Notes: generated by a model not told the origin, from the letters alone. A DNA stretch of 64,000 nucleotides from DASUPK01 sp963815045 (GCA_963815045.1 CAWFET010000002.1:1488001-1552000); one strand, 5' to 3'. Positions 43,955 through 54,617 are shown, numbered from the stretch's first letter. Numbers and translations are program-made.

Positions 43955-44701
43955 CTAGCCCGGGCGCGGGACGACCATCACGGGGCACTTCGCCGCGCGG
44001 ATGACGCGCGAGGAGACGCTCCCGATCAGCAGGCGCAGCACCGGCCCGAAGCCCCGCGATCCGAGCACCAGCAGGTCCACTCCGGATTCGCAGGCCTCGA
44101 GCAGCTTGTCGACCGGGTTGCCCTTCTCCAACACCGGCAGGGCCCGCAGCTCGGGCGGGAGCTCGGCGACCGCGTCGTGGAGGCGGCTCTGGAAGTCCGG
44201 CCCCGCCTCGGCGCCCGTCTGCGCCGCGGCGGCCGCACCCATCGCCGGCACCGGTGTCGCCACTCCGACCACCTTCATCGAAGCGTGGAACTTCTGCGCG
44301 AGCCTGGCACCCTCCTGAAGGGCGGCGTGCGACTCGGCCATCCCGTCGTACCCCACCGCGAGGACCCGCAGTCGGTCCTGCGAGTGGTCCTCCTCCGCGT
44401 AGCCCTTCGGCGCGATGACCAGCCGGCAGCGGGCGCCATGCAGGAGGTGCTCGGCGACGCTTCCGGGCGAGACCGAGCCGACGTGTCCGTGATGCGTCGA
44501 CCCGAGCACGATCAGGTCGGCCTCCCCGGTCTCGGCGAGAGCCTGGAGCGCGTCGGCCGGCGATCCCTTCTCGACGTTCACCACCTTGAGCTCGCCGCCA
44601 TCCCTCATCACCACGCGTTCGGCGAGCACGCGCGCGTCCTCGCCGCGGTCGTTCTCCTCGTAGCCGACGACGACCTTGGGATAGAGGGGCTTCTCGTCCA
44701 T
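43955..44701 (-). CDS. Tandem universal stress protein
   Basis: This 248-residue protein has two UspA domains. The first starts KVVVGYEENDRGEDARVL and has LIVLGSTHHGHVGSVSPGSVAEHLL. The second starts RVLAVGYDGMAESHAAL and ends LLVLGSRGFGPVLRLLIGSVSSRVIRAAKCPVMVV. Both hold the G-x2-G-x9-G(S) ATP-binding pattern. The ATG at 44701 is preferred over an upstream TTG at 44746, because it begins the first conserved strand region. Confidence 0.88.
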   Translation of the reverse strand: MDEKPLYPKVVVGYEENDRGEDARVLAERVVMRDGGELKVVNVEKGSPADALQALAETGEADLIVLGSTHHGHVGSVSPGSVAEHLLHGARCRLVIAPKGYAEEDHSQDRLRVLAVGYDGMAESHAALQEGARLAQKFHASMKVVGVATPVPAMGAAAAAQTGAEAGPDFQSRLHDAVAELPPELRALPVLEKGNPVDKLLEACESGVDLLVLGSRGFGPVLRLLIGSVSSRVIRAAKCPVMVVPRPG

Positions 44702-44811
44702 GGAGGGGAAGCCTAAGCGGGTCTGCGCCGCGGCCGTCTTCTGCAAGTGTTCGGAGCCTGAACGCGACGCCCCGAGGAGAGGCCGTCTACCCGGCCGAGC
44801 GCGAGGCCGAC

Positions 44812-47467
44812 GTGGCTCTGCGCGACGGCAGCACCGTCCACGTCAGGCCCGTTCGGGCCGATGACGAGGACGCGCTGTTCGCCTTCCTCGAGGGGCTCGA
44901 CCCGAGCTCGCGGATGTTCAGGTTCTTCTCCGGCGGCGTCAACCTGCGCGCGGCAGCGCAATCGATGGCGGAAGCCGACTATGCGCAGCGCTACGGGCTG
45001 GTCGCGCTTCGAGACGACGAGGTTGTCGGCCAGGGGATCTACATCGGCGACGGCGGGCGACGACGCCGAGGTCGCCTTCGCGGTCGCCGACCGGCTGCAG
45101 GGACACGGGCTGGCGACGCTGCTGCTCGCCCACCTGGCCGAGGTCGCCGTCGACAACGACATCACCGTGTTCCACGCCGAGGTGATGCCCGAGAACCACC
45201 GGATGGTGGAGGTCTTCCGGGAGAGCGGATTCCCGGCCGAGATCTCCTCGGCGCCCGGCGTGATCCGAGTCGTGTTCCCGACCTCGTTCGAGGACGAGGC
45301 GCTGCGGCGCTTCGAGGACCGCGACCGGCTGGCGGCCGAGGCCGCCCTCCGCTACTTCCTGGAGCCGAGCGGGATCGCCGTGATCGGCGCCTCCCGCGAC
45401 CGCACCACCGTCGGCGGGCAGCTCTTTCACAACACGCTGGAGTCGGGCTTCGAGGGCGTCACCTATCCGGTCAACCCGCACGCCGAGGTCGTGCAGTCGG
45501 TCCACTCCTACCGCAGCATCGAGGAGCTGCCCGAGGATGTGGAGCTGGCGGCGATCGCGGTGCCGGCGACGGCCGTCGTCGAGGCGGCCCGTCAGTGCGC
45601 CGAGCGCGGAGTGCGGGCGCTGGTCGTGATCTCCGCAGGCTTCGCGGAGGTCGGTCCCGAGGGGGCCGAGCGCGAGCGCGAGCTCGTCACCGTCTGCCGC
45701 GCCGCCGGGATGCGCCTGATCGGCCCGAACTGCCTCGGCATCCTCAACACGACCGAGGGCCACCGCTTCAACGCCACCTTCGCTCCGGGCGGCCCGCCGC
45801 CGGGCAACGTCGGCTTCGTGACGCAGAGCGGCGCCCTCGGCCTCGCGCTGATCGATCTGGCGAGCGACCGCAGCCTCGGCGTCTCCTCCTTCGCCTCGAT
45901 CGGCAATCGCGCGGACATCACCGCGAACGACATGCTCGAGTACTGGGAGTCGGACGACGCCACAGAGGTCGCCCTGCTCTACATCGAGTCGTTCAGCGAC
46001 CCGCGCCGCTTCTCGCGGGTCGCTCGCCGCGTCGGCCGCGACATGCCGATCGTGGCGGTGAAGAGCGGCCGCTCCGCCGCCGGCCGGCGGGCCACGAGCT
46101 CGCACACCGGGGCGCTGATCGCCGCGTCCGATCTGACGGTCGACGCCCTCTTCGACCAGGTGGGGGTGATCCGCACCGAGACCCTCTCCGAGCTTCTCGA
46201 CGTCGCCTCGCTGCTGGCGACGCAGCCGCGCCCGGAGGGCAATCGGGTCGGGATCGTCACCAACGCCGGGGGCCCCGGCGTGATGTGCGCGGACGCCTGC
46301 GAAGCCGCCGGGCTCGAGGTTCCGGAGCTGCCCGAGGAGGTGCTCGCCTCTCTGCGCGAGTTCCTGCCGGCCGAGGCGGGGATCTACAACCCCGTCGACA
46401 TGATCGCGACCGCCTCCGCCGACCACTACCGCCAGACGATCCGGGCGCTGGCGGCATACGAGGGCCTCGACTCGCTCATCGTCATCTTCATCAAGCCGCT
46501 CCTCACCCGCCCCGAGGACGTCGCAGGCGCGATCCACGAGGCGGTCGCCGAGATGCCGCGCCGGATCCCGGTGCAGGCGGTGTTCATGTCCGAGAAGGAC
46601 CACGCCGCGGCCCGGGCGGTCGGAGCGATGCCCGTCCACCTCTACCCGGAGGCCGCCGCCCACGCACTCGGGCGGGTCATGCGCCACGTGGACTGGTGCC
46701 GTGCGCCGTCCGAGGAGCCGCCGGACTTCGAGGACCTGGACGACGAGCAGGCTGCCGCCCTGATCGCGGAGACGCTCGGCGCGGGACAGGAGTGGATGGA
46801 CATCGAGGGCGCCTCGCGGCTCCTCGGTTGCTACGGGATCCCGATTCCCCGCTGGCGCACCGCCGGTGACCCGGAGGAGGCCGCGAGGGCGGCCGAGGAG
46901 CTCGGCGGGACGGTGGCCCTGAAGGCGCAGGGCGAGGGCCTCCTCCACAAGACCGAGATGGGCGGCGTGCAGATCGGGCTGGACCCCGGCCTGGTGGCCG
47001 AGGCCGCCAAGGAGATGGACCAGGCTGTGAGCGCTGCCGGGGGGAAACGCGAGAAGTTCATCGTCCAGGAGATGGTCGGCGACGGGACGGAGCTCCTGAT
47101 CGGCGTGGCCGACGACGCCACCTTCGGCCCGGTCCTCGCGTGCGGGGCCGGCGGGACGCAGGCCGAGCTGCTTCGCGACGTCTCCATCCGCGTCACTCCG
47201 ATCACTCGAACCGACGCCGGCCAGATGATCCGCTCGCTCGTCACCTTCCCTCTGCTCACCGGCTTCCGCGGCGCCGCCCACGCCGATCTCGAGGCGATCG
47301 AGGAACAGCTGCTCCGGGTCGGCGCGATGGTCGAGGCCCACAGCGAGATCGCCGAGCTGGACCTCAACCCGGTCCTCGCCCGCGCCGACGGCGCGCTGGC
47401 GGTGGACTACCGGATCAGGCTGCGGGCGCGGCCTCCCCAGCGCTCCTGGCCACGCACCTGGAAGTAG
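44812..47467 (+). CDS. GNAT domain fused to ADP-forming acyl-CoA synthetase (frameshifted)
   Basis: An N-terminal GNAT domain (VHVRPVRADDEDALFAFLEG; RLQGHGLATLLLAHLA) is joined to a full ADP-forming acetyl/acyl-CoA synthetase: CoA-binding IAVIGASRDRTTVGGQL, ligase domain with SSHTGALIA holding the phospho-His, and an ATP-grasp domain (GGTVALKAQGEGLLHKTEMG; EMVGDGTELLIGV). It could make acyl-CoA with ADP release, or be a Pat-type lysine acetyltransferase. The frame breaks at 45055-45057, where GGG should be GG: IYIGDG in one frame continues as DDAEVAFAVADRL in another. The total is about 884 residues. The start is uncertain because sequence upstream of the GTG is also open. Confidence 0.85.
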
Positions 47468-47481
47468 CGGATACTGGGCCG

Positions 47482-49647
47482 GTGGAGGTCGAGCACGGCA
47501 CGACGGAGCGGAGGCGGATCGTCGTCCGCGGAGTCGTGCAGGGAGTCGGCTTCCGCCCCTTCGTCCACCGGCTCGCGACCAGCAGGAGGCTCGGCGGCTT
47601 CGCGCTCAACGACGGGCAGGGCCTGATCGTCGAGGTCGAGGGGGACCCGATCGCCCTCGGCCTGTTCACGGGGGAGCCGTGGACGACGCCCCGGCTCACG
47701 CCTCCGTCGAGGAGATGTCGACCTCGCTGGTGCCGCCCCGCGGCGAGCGCGAGTTCCGCATCGAGCCGAGCTCCGGCGATCCGGCCGGCGCGCTCATCCC
47801 TCCCGACATCGCCACCTGCGAGGAGTGCCTCCGGGAGCTCTGGGACCCGGACGACCGCCGCCACCGCTACCCGTTCATCAACTGCACCCGCTGCGGCCCG
47901 CGCTTCACGATCGTGCGCCGGGCGCCGTATGACCGTGCCAATACGACGATGGCCGGCTTCGAGATGTGCGACGCCTGCCGGGCGGAGTACGGGGACCCCG
48001 GGGACCGCCGCTTCCACGCCGAGCCGATCGCCTGCCCCGATTGCGGGCCACGGCTCTCGATGCCCCTGGAGGAGGCCGTCGAGCTGCTGCTCGAGGGCGC
48101 GATCGTCGCCGTCAAGGGCCTCGGCGGCTACCACCTGGCCTGCGACGCGACGAACGAGCGGGCCGTTTCGCGGCTGCGCGCGCTGAAGCAGCGCGAGCAG
48201 AAGCCCTTCGCGCTGATGACGGCGGACCCCGATCCGATCGTCGAGCTCGATGAGCGGGAGCGCGATCTGCTCGCCGGCTCCGCCGCGCCGATCGTGTTGG
48301 CGAGGCGCCGCAACCGGACTTCCATCGCGCACTCGGTGGCCCCGGACACGCCATGGCTGGGCGTGATGCTCCCCTACACCCCGCTCCATCACCTGCTCTG
48401 CGCCGACGCCGGGCTGCCTCTCGTGATGACCTCCGGGAACCGCTCGAACGAGCCGGTCGTCACCGGCGACGACGAGGCCCTCGAACGGCTCGGCGACATC
48501 GCGGACGCGTTCCTCTCCCACGACCGGCCGATCCACCGCCGCTGCGAGGACTCGGTGGTGCGGGCCACCCATCCGCTGCGGCGCTCCCGCGGCCTCACTC
48601 CCAAGCGGCTGCCGCTCTCGCGCCGCGGAACCACCCCCATCGTCGCCACCGGCGCCGAGCTGAAGAGCACCTTCTGCGTGCTGCGAGGAGAGCAGGCCCT
48701 CCTCTCCCCCCACCTCGGCGACCTCGACTCGCCGCTCGCCTATGAGGCCTTCCGGTCCGATCTCGCGCTCTATCTGGAGATGCTCGACGTTCGGCCGGAG
48801 GCGATCGCGCACGACCTCCATCCCGACTACCTCTCGACCCGCTGGGCGCTCGAGCAGGACGCCGAGGCGATCCCGGTCCAGCACCACCACGCACACGCCG
48901 CAGCCTGCCTCGCCGAGCACCGCGAGTCGTGTGCACTCGCCCTCGTCTTCGACGGCACCGGGCTCGGAGACGACGGAACCCTCTGGGGCGGCGAGCTGCT
49001 CTGGGCCTCCCTCGACGGCTACGAGCGCCTCGCCCATCTCGACCCGGTTCCCCTCCCCGGCGGCGAGGCCGCGATTCGCGAGCCGTGGCGGATGGCGGCG
49101 GCCTACCTGGAGGCGGCCGATCGCCCGGTCCCGTACGCGCGCTGGCGGGAGGTGCGGCAGAGCATACGGGTGAATGCGCCCCTCTCCTCCGGGATGGGTC
49201 GCCTCTTCGACGCTGCCGCGGCGCTGCTCGGCATCCGGGAGACAGGTCAGCTACGAGGGGCAGGCGGCGATCGAGCTCGAGCAGCTCGCCGGCGACACCG
49301 CCGCCGACCCGTATCCCTGCCGGATCGAGGACGGCGTGATCCACGGCGCCGACCTGATCGCGGCCGCTCATGACGATCTCGCCGAGGGTCGTCCCCGCGA
49401 CCGGATCGCCGCGGCCTTCCACGAGGGCGTCGCCGTCGCAGCCGCGCAGGCCTGCGCCGAGGCCGGCGAGCCACCCGTGAACGTGGTGCTGTCGGGCGGG
49501 ACCTTCCAGAATCTCCGCCTGACCCAATCGGTCGCGCGGAGACTCGCTAGCTTGGGGTTCGATGTGCTGACCCACCGTCTCGTTCCCCCGAACGACGGCG
49601 GCATCAGCTTCGGCCAGGCCGCGATCGCGGCGAGGAGAGTGGATTAG
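47482..49647 (+). CDS. hypF: Carbamoyltransferase HypF (two apparent frameshifts)
   Basis: HypF makes the thiocarbamate on HypE used for CN ligands of NiFe hydrogenases. Seen in order: acylphosphatase domain (GVVQGVGFRPFVHRLA, residues about 17-32), paired zinc fingers (CEECLRELWD, CTRCGP, CDACRAEYGD, CPDCG), a YrdC-like domain (AIVAVKGLGGYHLACD), and the Kae1-like domain with HHHAHAAACLAEH and the late VVLSGGTFQNLRLTQ and PPNDGGISFGQAAIA. The frame changes twice: near 47670-47674 (GGGGG, one base short) and at 49247-49248 (GG, one base too many before VSYEGQAA). Length would be about 720 residues, near normal for HypF. Either the assembly has indels or the gene is dead. Confidence 0.85.
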
Positions 49648-49649
49648 CT

Positions 49650-49928
49650 GTGTGCCTTGGCATCCCAGGCCAGATCGTCGAGATCGTCGACACGGAGAAC
49701 CGCGTCGCCAAGGTCGACGTCTCCGGCGTGCGGCGGAACGTCGACGTCGGGCTGCTCTGGGAGGGCCCGGACGCGGTCGGCATCGGCGACTGGGTGCTGA
49801 TCCACGTCGGCTTCGCGATCTCGCGGATCGACGAGGCCGAGGCGCACGAGACCCTGCGGGCCCTGGAGATGATGGGGCGGGCATACGAGGAGGAGCTGGC
49901 CGATCTCAAGACCACTGCGATCGACTGA
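49650..49928 (+). CDS. hypC: Hydrogenase assembly chaperone HypC
   Basis: This 92-residue HypC begins with the obligatory MCLGIPG; Cys2 is the Fe(CN)2CO-carrying residue. VAKVDVSGVRRNVDVGLL and GDWVLIHVGFAISRID are also typical. The GTG start lies two bases after the hypF stop. The C-terminal helix (AHETLRALEMMGRAYEEEL) is a normal HypC extension. Confidence 0.95.
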   Translation: MCLGIPGQIVEIVDTENRVAKVDVSGVRRNVDVGLLWEGPDAVGIGDWVLIHVGFAISRIDEAEAHETLRALEMMGRAYEEELADLKTTAID

Positions 49929-49983
49929 GCCGCCGCGGATCGGCTGCGCGTCCCTCGACGAGGCGATCGCCGAGCGCACGCGC

Positions 49984-51256
49984 GTGGTGGCCGAGTTCTT
50001 CGGAGCCGAGGCCGCCGAGCTCGCGGTCGCCTGCCACGCGATGGCTCGCGCCTTCGCGCGCGGCGGCACGCTGATCCCGTTCGGCACCGGCCCCGCCGCG
50101 ACCGACGCGGCCCACGCCGCCGTCGAGTTCATGCACCCGGTGATCGTCGGCAAGCGGGCGCTCCCCGCGATCGCGCCCTCCAACGACGTCACCGGCGCCA
50201 CCACCCTCTCCCGCCTCGCCGGCCCCGACGACATCGCGCTCGCCATCTCCCACGGCGCCCCGGGCCCGGAGACCGCGCGCTTCATCGAGGCCGCTCGCGC
50301 TCGCGGGCTGCTGACGATCGCGATGTCGGGCGGCGAGAAGGTCGAGGGCCCCACCCACTCCTTCGCCGTCCCAAGCGACGACGCGGCCATCGTCCAGGAG
50401 ACCCAGGAGACCGCCTACCACGTGCTCTGGGAGTTGGTCCACGTCTTCTTCGAGCAGCCCGACCTGGTGAACGAGGCCTGCATCACCTGCGGCGACGTCG
50501 CGGTCGAGGCGCGCGTTGCGGAGGTCCGCGGCGCCACCGCGGTGATCGAGAAGGACGGCGCGCGGGAGGAGATCGCGATCGACCTGGTCGAGGACGTCGC
50601 CGTCGGCGACACCCTGCTCTGCCACGCCGGCGCCGCCATCGAGAAGGTCCAGAGCGACCCGACCGACTTCCTCTACCCCTTCCAGGCCTCCGGCGGATCG
50701 GACCTGGACGCGACCCTCGCCGACGTCCGCGCCTCCACCCTCGAGAAGGCGGGCGAGGTGACCGCGCTGCGCTCGGTGATCGACACCGGCGCGATCGCCC
50801 GCACGGCCGACAAGCTCCGCCAGCAGCTCGAAGCCGGCGGCCGCCTGCTCGCCTTCGGCAACGGCGGCTCGGCCACCGACGCCCAGGACCTCGCCGCCGA
50901 TGCGCTCGCCCGCGGTTTCGCCGCCGTCGCGCTCAACAACGACGCCGCCACGGTCACCGCCGTCGCCAACGACGTCGGCACCGAGCAGGTCTTCGCCCGC
51001 CAGCTGATCGCGCTCGGCCGGCCCGGGCGACGTCGCGATCGCGATCTCCACCAGCGGCGGCTCGCCCAACGTCGTACGGGCGATCGAGGAGGCGCACGGC
51101 CGCGGCCTCACCACCGTCGCGCTGACCGGCTACGAGGGCGGGCGCCTGGCGGCGCTCGACGCCCTCGACCACCTCTTCGTCGTCCCCTCCGACCACATCC
51201 CGCGGATCCAGGAGGCCCAGGCGACGATCTACCACCTGCTGCTCGAGGCCATATGA
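49984..51256 (+). CDS. SIS - HypC-like - SIS fusion protein (frameshifted)
   Basis: Two sugar-isomerase (SIS) domains flank a HypC-like barrel. SIS 1 (residues about 1-160) has GTLIPFGTGPAATDAAHAAVEF and DDIALAISHGAPGPE. The middle segment (about 164-225) starts CITCGD and has VEDVAVGDTLLCHAGAAIEKV, closely parallel to HypC. SIS 2 has LLAFGNGGSATDAQDLAADAL and continues, after a one-base excess at GGG 51025-51027, as DVAIAISTSGGSPNVVRAIEE to the stop at 51256. Coding similarity extends upstream to about 49930 without a normal start codon. The stop overlaps hypD. Phosphoheptose-isomerase-like genes occur in hydrogenase operons; a HypC insert suggests a dedicated maturation role. Confidence 0.75.
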
Positions 51257-52380
51257 GGTTCGTCGACGAGTACCGCGACCCAGCTCTCGCCAAGCGGCTG
51301 GCCGCTGAGATCAGGGAGCTTGCCGACCCCGGCCGCACCTACAAGCTGATGGAGGTCTGCGGCGGCCACACGCACTCCATCTACAAGCACGGCGTCGAGG
51401 ACCTGCTGCCCGACAACGTCGAGCTCGTCCACGGCCCCGGCTGCCCGGTCTGCGTGATCCCGATGGGCCGCCAGGATGACGCGATCGCGATCGCCGAGCG
51501 CCCCGAGGTGATCTTCACAACCTTCGGCGACATGATGCGGGTGCCGTCCTCGAACGGCTCGCTGCTGGACGCGAAGGCGCGCGGCGCCGACGTGCGGATG
51601 GTCTACTCGCCACTCGACGCGCTGAAGATCGCCCGCGAGAACCCGGACCGCGAGGTCGTCTTCTTCGCGATCGGATTCGAGACCACCGCCCCCTCCACCG
51701 CGATCACCCTGAAGCGCGCCCGAGCCGAGGGCATCAAGAACTTCTCGGCCTTCTGCAATCACGTCACGATCGTTCCGGCGATCCGAGCGATCCTCGACTC
51801 CCCCGATCTGCGGCTCGACGGCTTCATCGGTCCCGGCCACGTCTCCACGGTGATCGGCCTGCGGCCCTACCGCTTCATCGCCGAGGAGCACGGCAAGCCC
51901 GTGGTCGTCTCCGGCTTCGAGCCGCTCGACGTGCTCCAGGGCGTCCACATGCTGCTCACCCAGCTCGCCGAGGGCCGCTGCGAGGTCGAGAACCAGTACC
52001 AGCGCGTGGTCCGGCCCGAGGGCAACCGACTGGCCCTCGCGGCTATCGCCGAGACGATGGAGCTCCGCACCACCTTCGAGTGGCGCGGCCTCGGCTTCAT
52101 CTCCCAGAGCGCTCTGAAGGTCCGCCCCGGGTTCGCCGACTGGGACGCCGAGGTCCGCTTCGAGGTCCCCGGCGTCCGCGTCGCCGACCCGAAGGCCTGC
52201 CAGTGCGGCGAGGTGCTGAAGGGAGTGATCCGTCCCTGGGAGTGCAAGGTCTTCGGCACCGCCTGCACCCCCGAGCACCCGATCGGCACCTGCATGGTCT
52301 CGAGCGAGGGCGCCTGCGCCGCCTATTACAACTACGGCCGCCACGCGGGGCGGCGAAAGGGCGAGAGTGTCGCGGTCTGA
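51253..52380 (+). CDS. hypD: Hydrogenase maturation protein HypD
   Basis: This 375-residue HypD scaffolds assembly of the Fe(CN)2CO unit with HypC and HypE. Seen: MEVCGGHTHSIYKHG (about residue 31), VHGPGCPVCVIPMG with the CPVC pair, FAIGFETTAPS, and a C-terminal [4Fe-4S] set (CQCGEVLKG, CKVFGTACTPEHPIGTCMVSSEGAC). The start overlaps the SIS-gene stop, and the end overlaps hypE by 14 bases. Confidence 0.95.
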   Translation: MRFVDEYRDPALAKRLAAEIRELADPGRTYKLMEVCGGHTHSIYKHGVEDLLPDNVELVHGPGCPVCVIPMGRQDDAIAIAERPEVIFTTFGDMMRVPSSNGSLLDAKARGADVRMVYSPLDALKIARENPDREVVFFAIGFETTAPSTAITLKRARAEGIKNFSAFCNHVTIVPAIRAILDSPDLRLDGFIGPGHVSTVIGLRPYRFIAEEHGKPVVVSGFEPLDVLQGVHMLLTQLAEGRCEVENQYQRVVRPEGNRLALAAIAETMELRTTFEWRGLGFISQSALKVRPGFADWDAEVRFEVPGVRVADPKACQCGEVLKGVIRPWECKVFGTACTPEHPIGTCMVSSEGACAAYYNYGRHAGRRKGESVAV

Positions 52381-53449
52381 GGAGGAGGTCCTCGAAGCGA
52401 TCGAGGCGCGCCGGCGCCGGCCGCGCCGCAAGGTCCTCGACGAGCACATCACGCTCAGTCACGGCGCCGGCGGCAAGGCGTCGCACGACCTGATCGAGGG
52501 GATCTTCGTCCGCGAGTTCTCCAACGAGCTCCTCGACCCGCTCGGCGACTCGGCCCTGGTCGGCACCGGCAAGGACCAGCTCGCCTTCACCACCGACTCC
52601 TTCGTCGTCCGCCCGCTCTTCTTCCCCGGCGGCGACATCGGCGAGCTCGCCGTCAACGGCACGATCAACGACCTGGCGATGACCGGCGCGACCCCGCTCG
52701 CCCTCTCCGCCAGCTTCATCCTCGAGGAGGGCATGCCGGTCGCCGAGGTGGAGCGGATCGCCGCCTCCATGGCCGAGGCCGCCCGCACCGCCGACGTTCG
52801 CATCGCCACCGGCGACACCAAGGTCGTCGAACGCGGCAAGGCCGACGGCCTCTACATCAACACCTCGGCAGTCGGCGTGGTCGAGCACGAGCACATCCTC
52901 GGCCCCCGCGCGATCCGCGCCGGCGACAAGGTCCTCATCTCGGGCCCGATCGGCGACCACGGCATGGCCGTGATGATCGCCCGGGGCGAGCTGGAGCTCG
53001 AGGTCGAGCTGGAGTCCGACACCGCCGCCCTGAACGGCATCGTCAACACGCTGCTCTCAGACGTCCCGGCGTTCGGCGTCCGCTGCCTGCGCGACCCGAC
53101 CCGCGGCGGCCTCGCCACCGTCCTCGCCGAGCTCGCCCTCACCGCCCAGGTCGGCATCACCATCACGGAATCGGAGATCCCGATCCGCCGGGAGGTCGCC
53201 GGCGCCTGCGAGATCCTCGGCATCGACCCGATCTACGTCGCGAATGAGGGCAAGCTGATCGCCTTCGTGGCGCCGGACTCAGCCAACGCCGCCCTGGCGG
53301 CGCTCCGCTCGCACCCACTGGGCCGAGAGGCGGCGGTCATCGCGGAGGTCACGGAGGAGCCCCCGGGCCTCGTCACGCTCGACACGGCCTTCGGCGGGTC
53401 CCGGGTCGTGGACATGCTCGCGGGCGATCCCCTGCCCCGTATCTGCTGA
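52367..53449 (+). CDS. hypE: Hydrogenase maturation protein HypE
   Basis: This 360-residue HypE dehydrates the carbamoyl group on its C-terminal Cys to thiocyanate. It ends with the required PRIC. The AIR-synthase-like body shows LSHGAGGKASHDLIEGIF, the ATP-binding GDSALVGTGKDQLAFTTDSFVV, NDLAMTGATPLAL and RDPTRGGLATVLAE. The N-terminus has about 25 extra charged residues upstream of the usual start; a later start cannot be excluded. Confidence 0.95.
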   Translation: MSRSEEEVLEAIEARRRRPRRKVLDEHITLSHGAGGKASHDLIEGIFVREFSNELLDPLGDSALVGTGKDQLAFTTDSFVVRPLFFPGGDIGELAVNGTINDLAMTGATPLALSASFILEEGMPVAEVERIAASMAEAARTADVRIATGDTKVVERGKADGLYINTSAVGVVEHEHILGPRAIRAGDKVLISGPIGDHGMAVMIARGELELEVELESDTAALNGIVNTLLSDVPAFGVRCLRDPTRGGLATVLAELALTAQVGITITESEIPIRREVAGACEILGIDPIYVANEGKLIAFVAPDSANAALAALRSHPLGREAAVIAEVTEEPPGLVTLDTAFGGSRVVDMLAGDPLPRIC

Positions 53450-53528
53450 GGGGCGAGTAGGTGAGTGGCCACCACGGAGTCCAGGGCCGAAGTGCGCACG
53501 GATGAAACCGGGGGCGGGAACGGCGACC

Positions 53529-53738
53529 ATGGCCGGGATGGAACGAATCCACGACAGAATGCGCCACTGGATGGAGTCCGACCTCGTCGGCGTCGCGGTG
53601 ACGCTGGCCGCGGTAGCGGTCTTTGGCCTCGCCTTCGCCGGTTTTTACGTCGCCGGACCCATCGGCGGGATCGCCTTCGCCATCTTCAGCATCGGGCTGA
53701 TCGCGATGATTGTGGTTCAGCCTGGCCGTCAGAAGTAG
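53529..53738 (+). CDS. Small membrane protein
   Basis: This 69-residue protein has two adjacent hydrophobic segments (about residues 20-40 and 43-62) after an amphipathic N-terminus (GMERIHDRMRHWMES). It lies 80 bases downstream of hypE on the same strand, so it may be at the end of the hyp transcript. No known family. Confidence 0.55.
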   Translation: MAGMERIHDRMRHWMESDLVGVAVTLAAVAVFGLAFAGFYVAGPIGGIAFAIFSIGLIAMIVVQPGRQK

Positions 53739-53861
53739 CGAAGCCGCACGCGGGGCAAACCCCTCGGGCCCGCCGCCCGTAGCTGACACGTGGACGAATT
53801 GCTCTTGCCGGGCGCGCCCCCGCGGTTAGCCTGGCACCGCCTCTACTCACATCGGACAGGG

Positions 53862-54296
53862 ATGGTCACGATGACGCTCACGACGCTGAACGTGCAGGAC
53901 CTCGAGACGAGCTCGCTGCGCTCCACCGCCACCGACGACGCCGCCTGGGTCGGCGGCTACTTCTCCTACGGCGGCAGCAACGCCGAACAGTCCTGCACGA
54001 TCTACTTCGCGATCCCGCCCGGCGATCGTCTCGGCAAGCACCACGACACCGCCGAGGAGACCCAATACATCCTCTCCGGCGGCGGTGACCTGCTCACCGA
54101 CGACGGCGCCCAGCCGATCAAGCCGGGCGACGTCTTCGTCCTCGAGGAGGGCGTCTCCCACGACCTGCACAACACGGGCGACGAGGACCTGCGCGTGCTC
54201 GCCTTCTTCTCGAAGCCGCAGGTGGAGCAGCACTGGGACGTCGAGACCTGGCCGCCGGACGATGCGAAGGTGACCGGGTCGCCCAACCGGGGCTGA
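53862..54296 (+). CDS. Cupin-domain protein
   Basis: This 144-residue single-domain cupin has IPPGDRLGKHHDTAEETQYILSG (metal-ligand His pair and Glu) and PGDVFVLEEGVSHDLHNTGDEDL (second motif with His). Such small cupins bind Fe, Mn or Ni and act as dioxygenases or sensors. The substrate is unknown. A weak AGGG precedes the ATG at 53862. Confidence 0.8.
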   Translation: MVTMTLTTLNVQDLETSSLRSTATDDAAWVGGYFSYGGSNAEQSCTIYFAIPPGDRLGKHHDTAEETQYILSGGGDLLTDDGAQPIKPGDVFVLEEGVSHDLHNTGDEDLRVLAFFSKPQVEQHWDVETWPPDDAKVTGSPNRG

Positions 54297-54323
54297 GAAA
54301 GCCCTAACCGGCGCGACTTCGCC

Positions 54324-54617
54324 TCACCGCAGGACCTCGAGCAGATCGCCCACCTCGAGCTCCTCGGCGAGCGGATGGCGCAGCGGCCGGTTGGACTTCA
54401 CCTGGTACCGGTTGCGCCGGCCCTGTCGCTCGCGGACCACGTAGCCATCGTCGACGAGCTCGGAGAGGATCCGGTGGGCGGCGCGCTCGGTGATGCCGAC
54501 AGCGGCGGCGATGTCCCGCAGGCGTATGCCGGGATCGCGGGCGACGCAGACCAGGACGTGCGCGTGGTTCGTCAGGAAGTCCCAGCGAGGAGCGACGTGA
54601 GTCGTGGCTTTGGCCAT
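54324..54617 (-). CDS. Winged-helix transcriptional regulator
   Basis: This 97-residue (103 from an upstream ATG) MarR/ArsR-like winged helix has LVCVARDPGIRLRDIAAAVG, ITERAAHRILSELVDDGYV as the recognition helix and RQGRRNRYQVKSN as the wing. It is divergent from a small operon at 54658, with only about 40 bases between starts, and probably regulates it. Confidence 0.78.
   Translation of the reverse strand: MAKATTHVAPRWDFLTNHAHVLVCVARDPGIRLRDIAAAVGITERAAHRILSELVDDGYVVRERQGRRNRYQVKSNRPLRHPLAEELEVGDLLEVLR

Noticed and set aside
44939..47341. 800-residue open frame on the minus strand opposite the synthetase gene
   Set aside because: Composition is His/Arg/Gly/Asp-rich with no domain, and it is the antisense of a gene with clear motifs; such shadows are common at this GC content.
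49984..52380. Single long open frame joining the SIS gene and hypD
   Set aside because: The middle part is Arg/Pro-rich noise caused by the frame shift at 51025; hypD has its own ATG at 51253 and the SIS frame ends at 51256.
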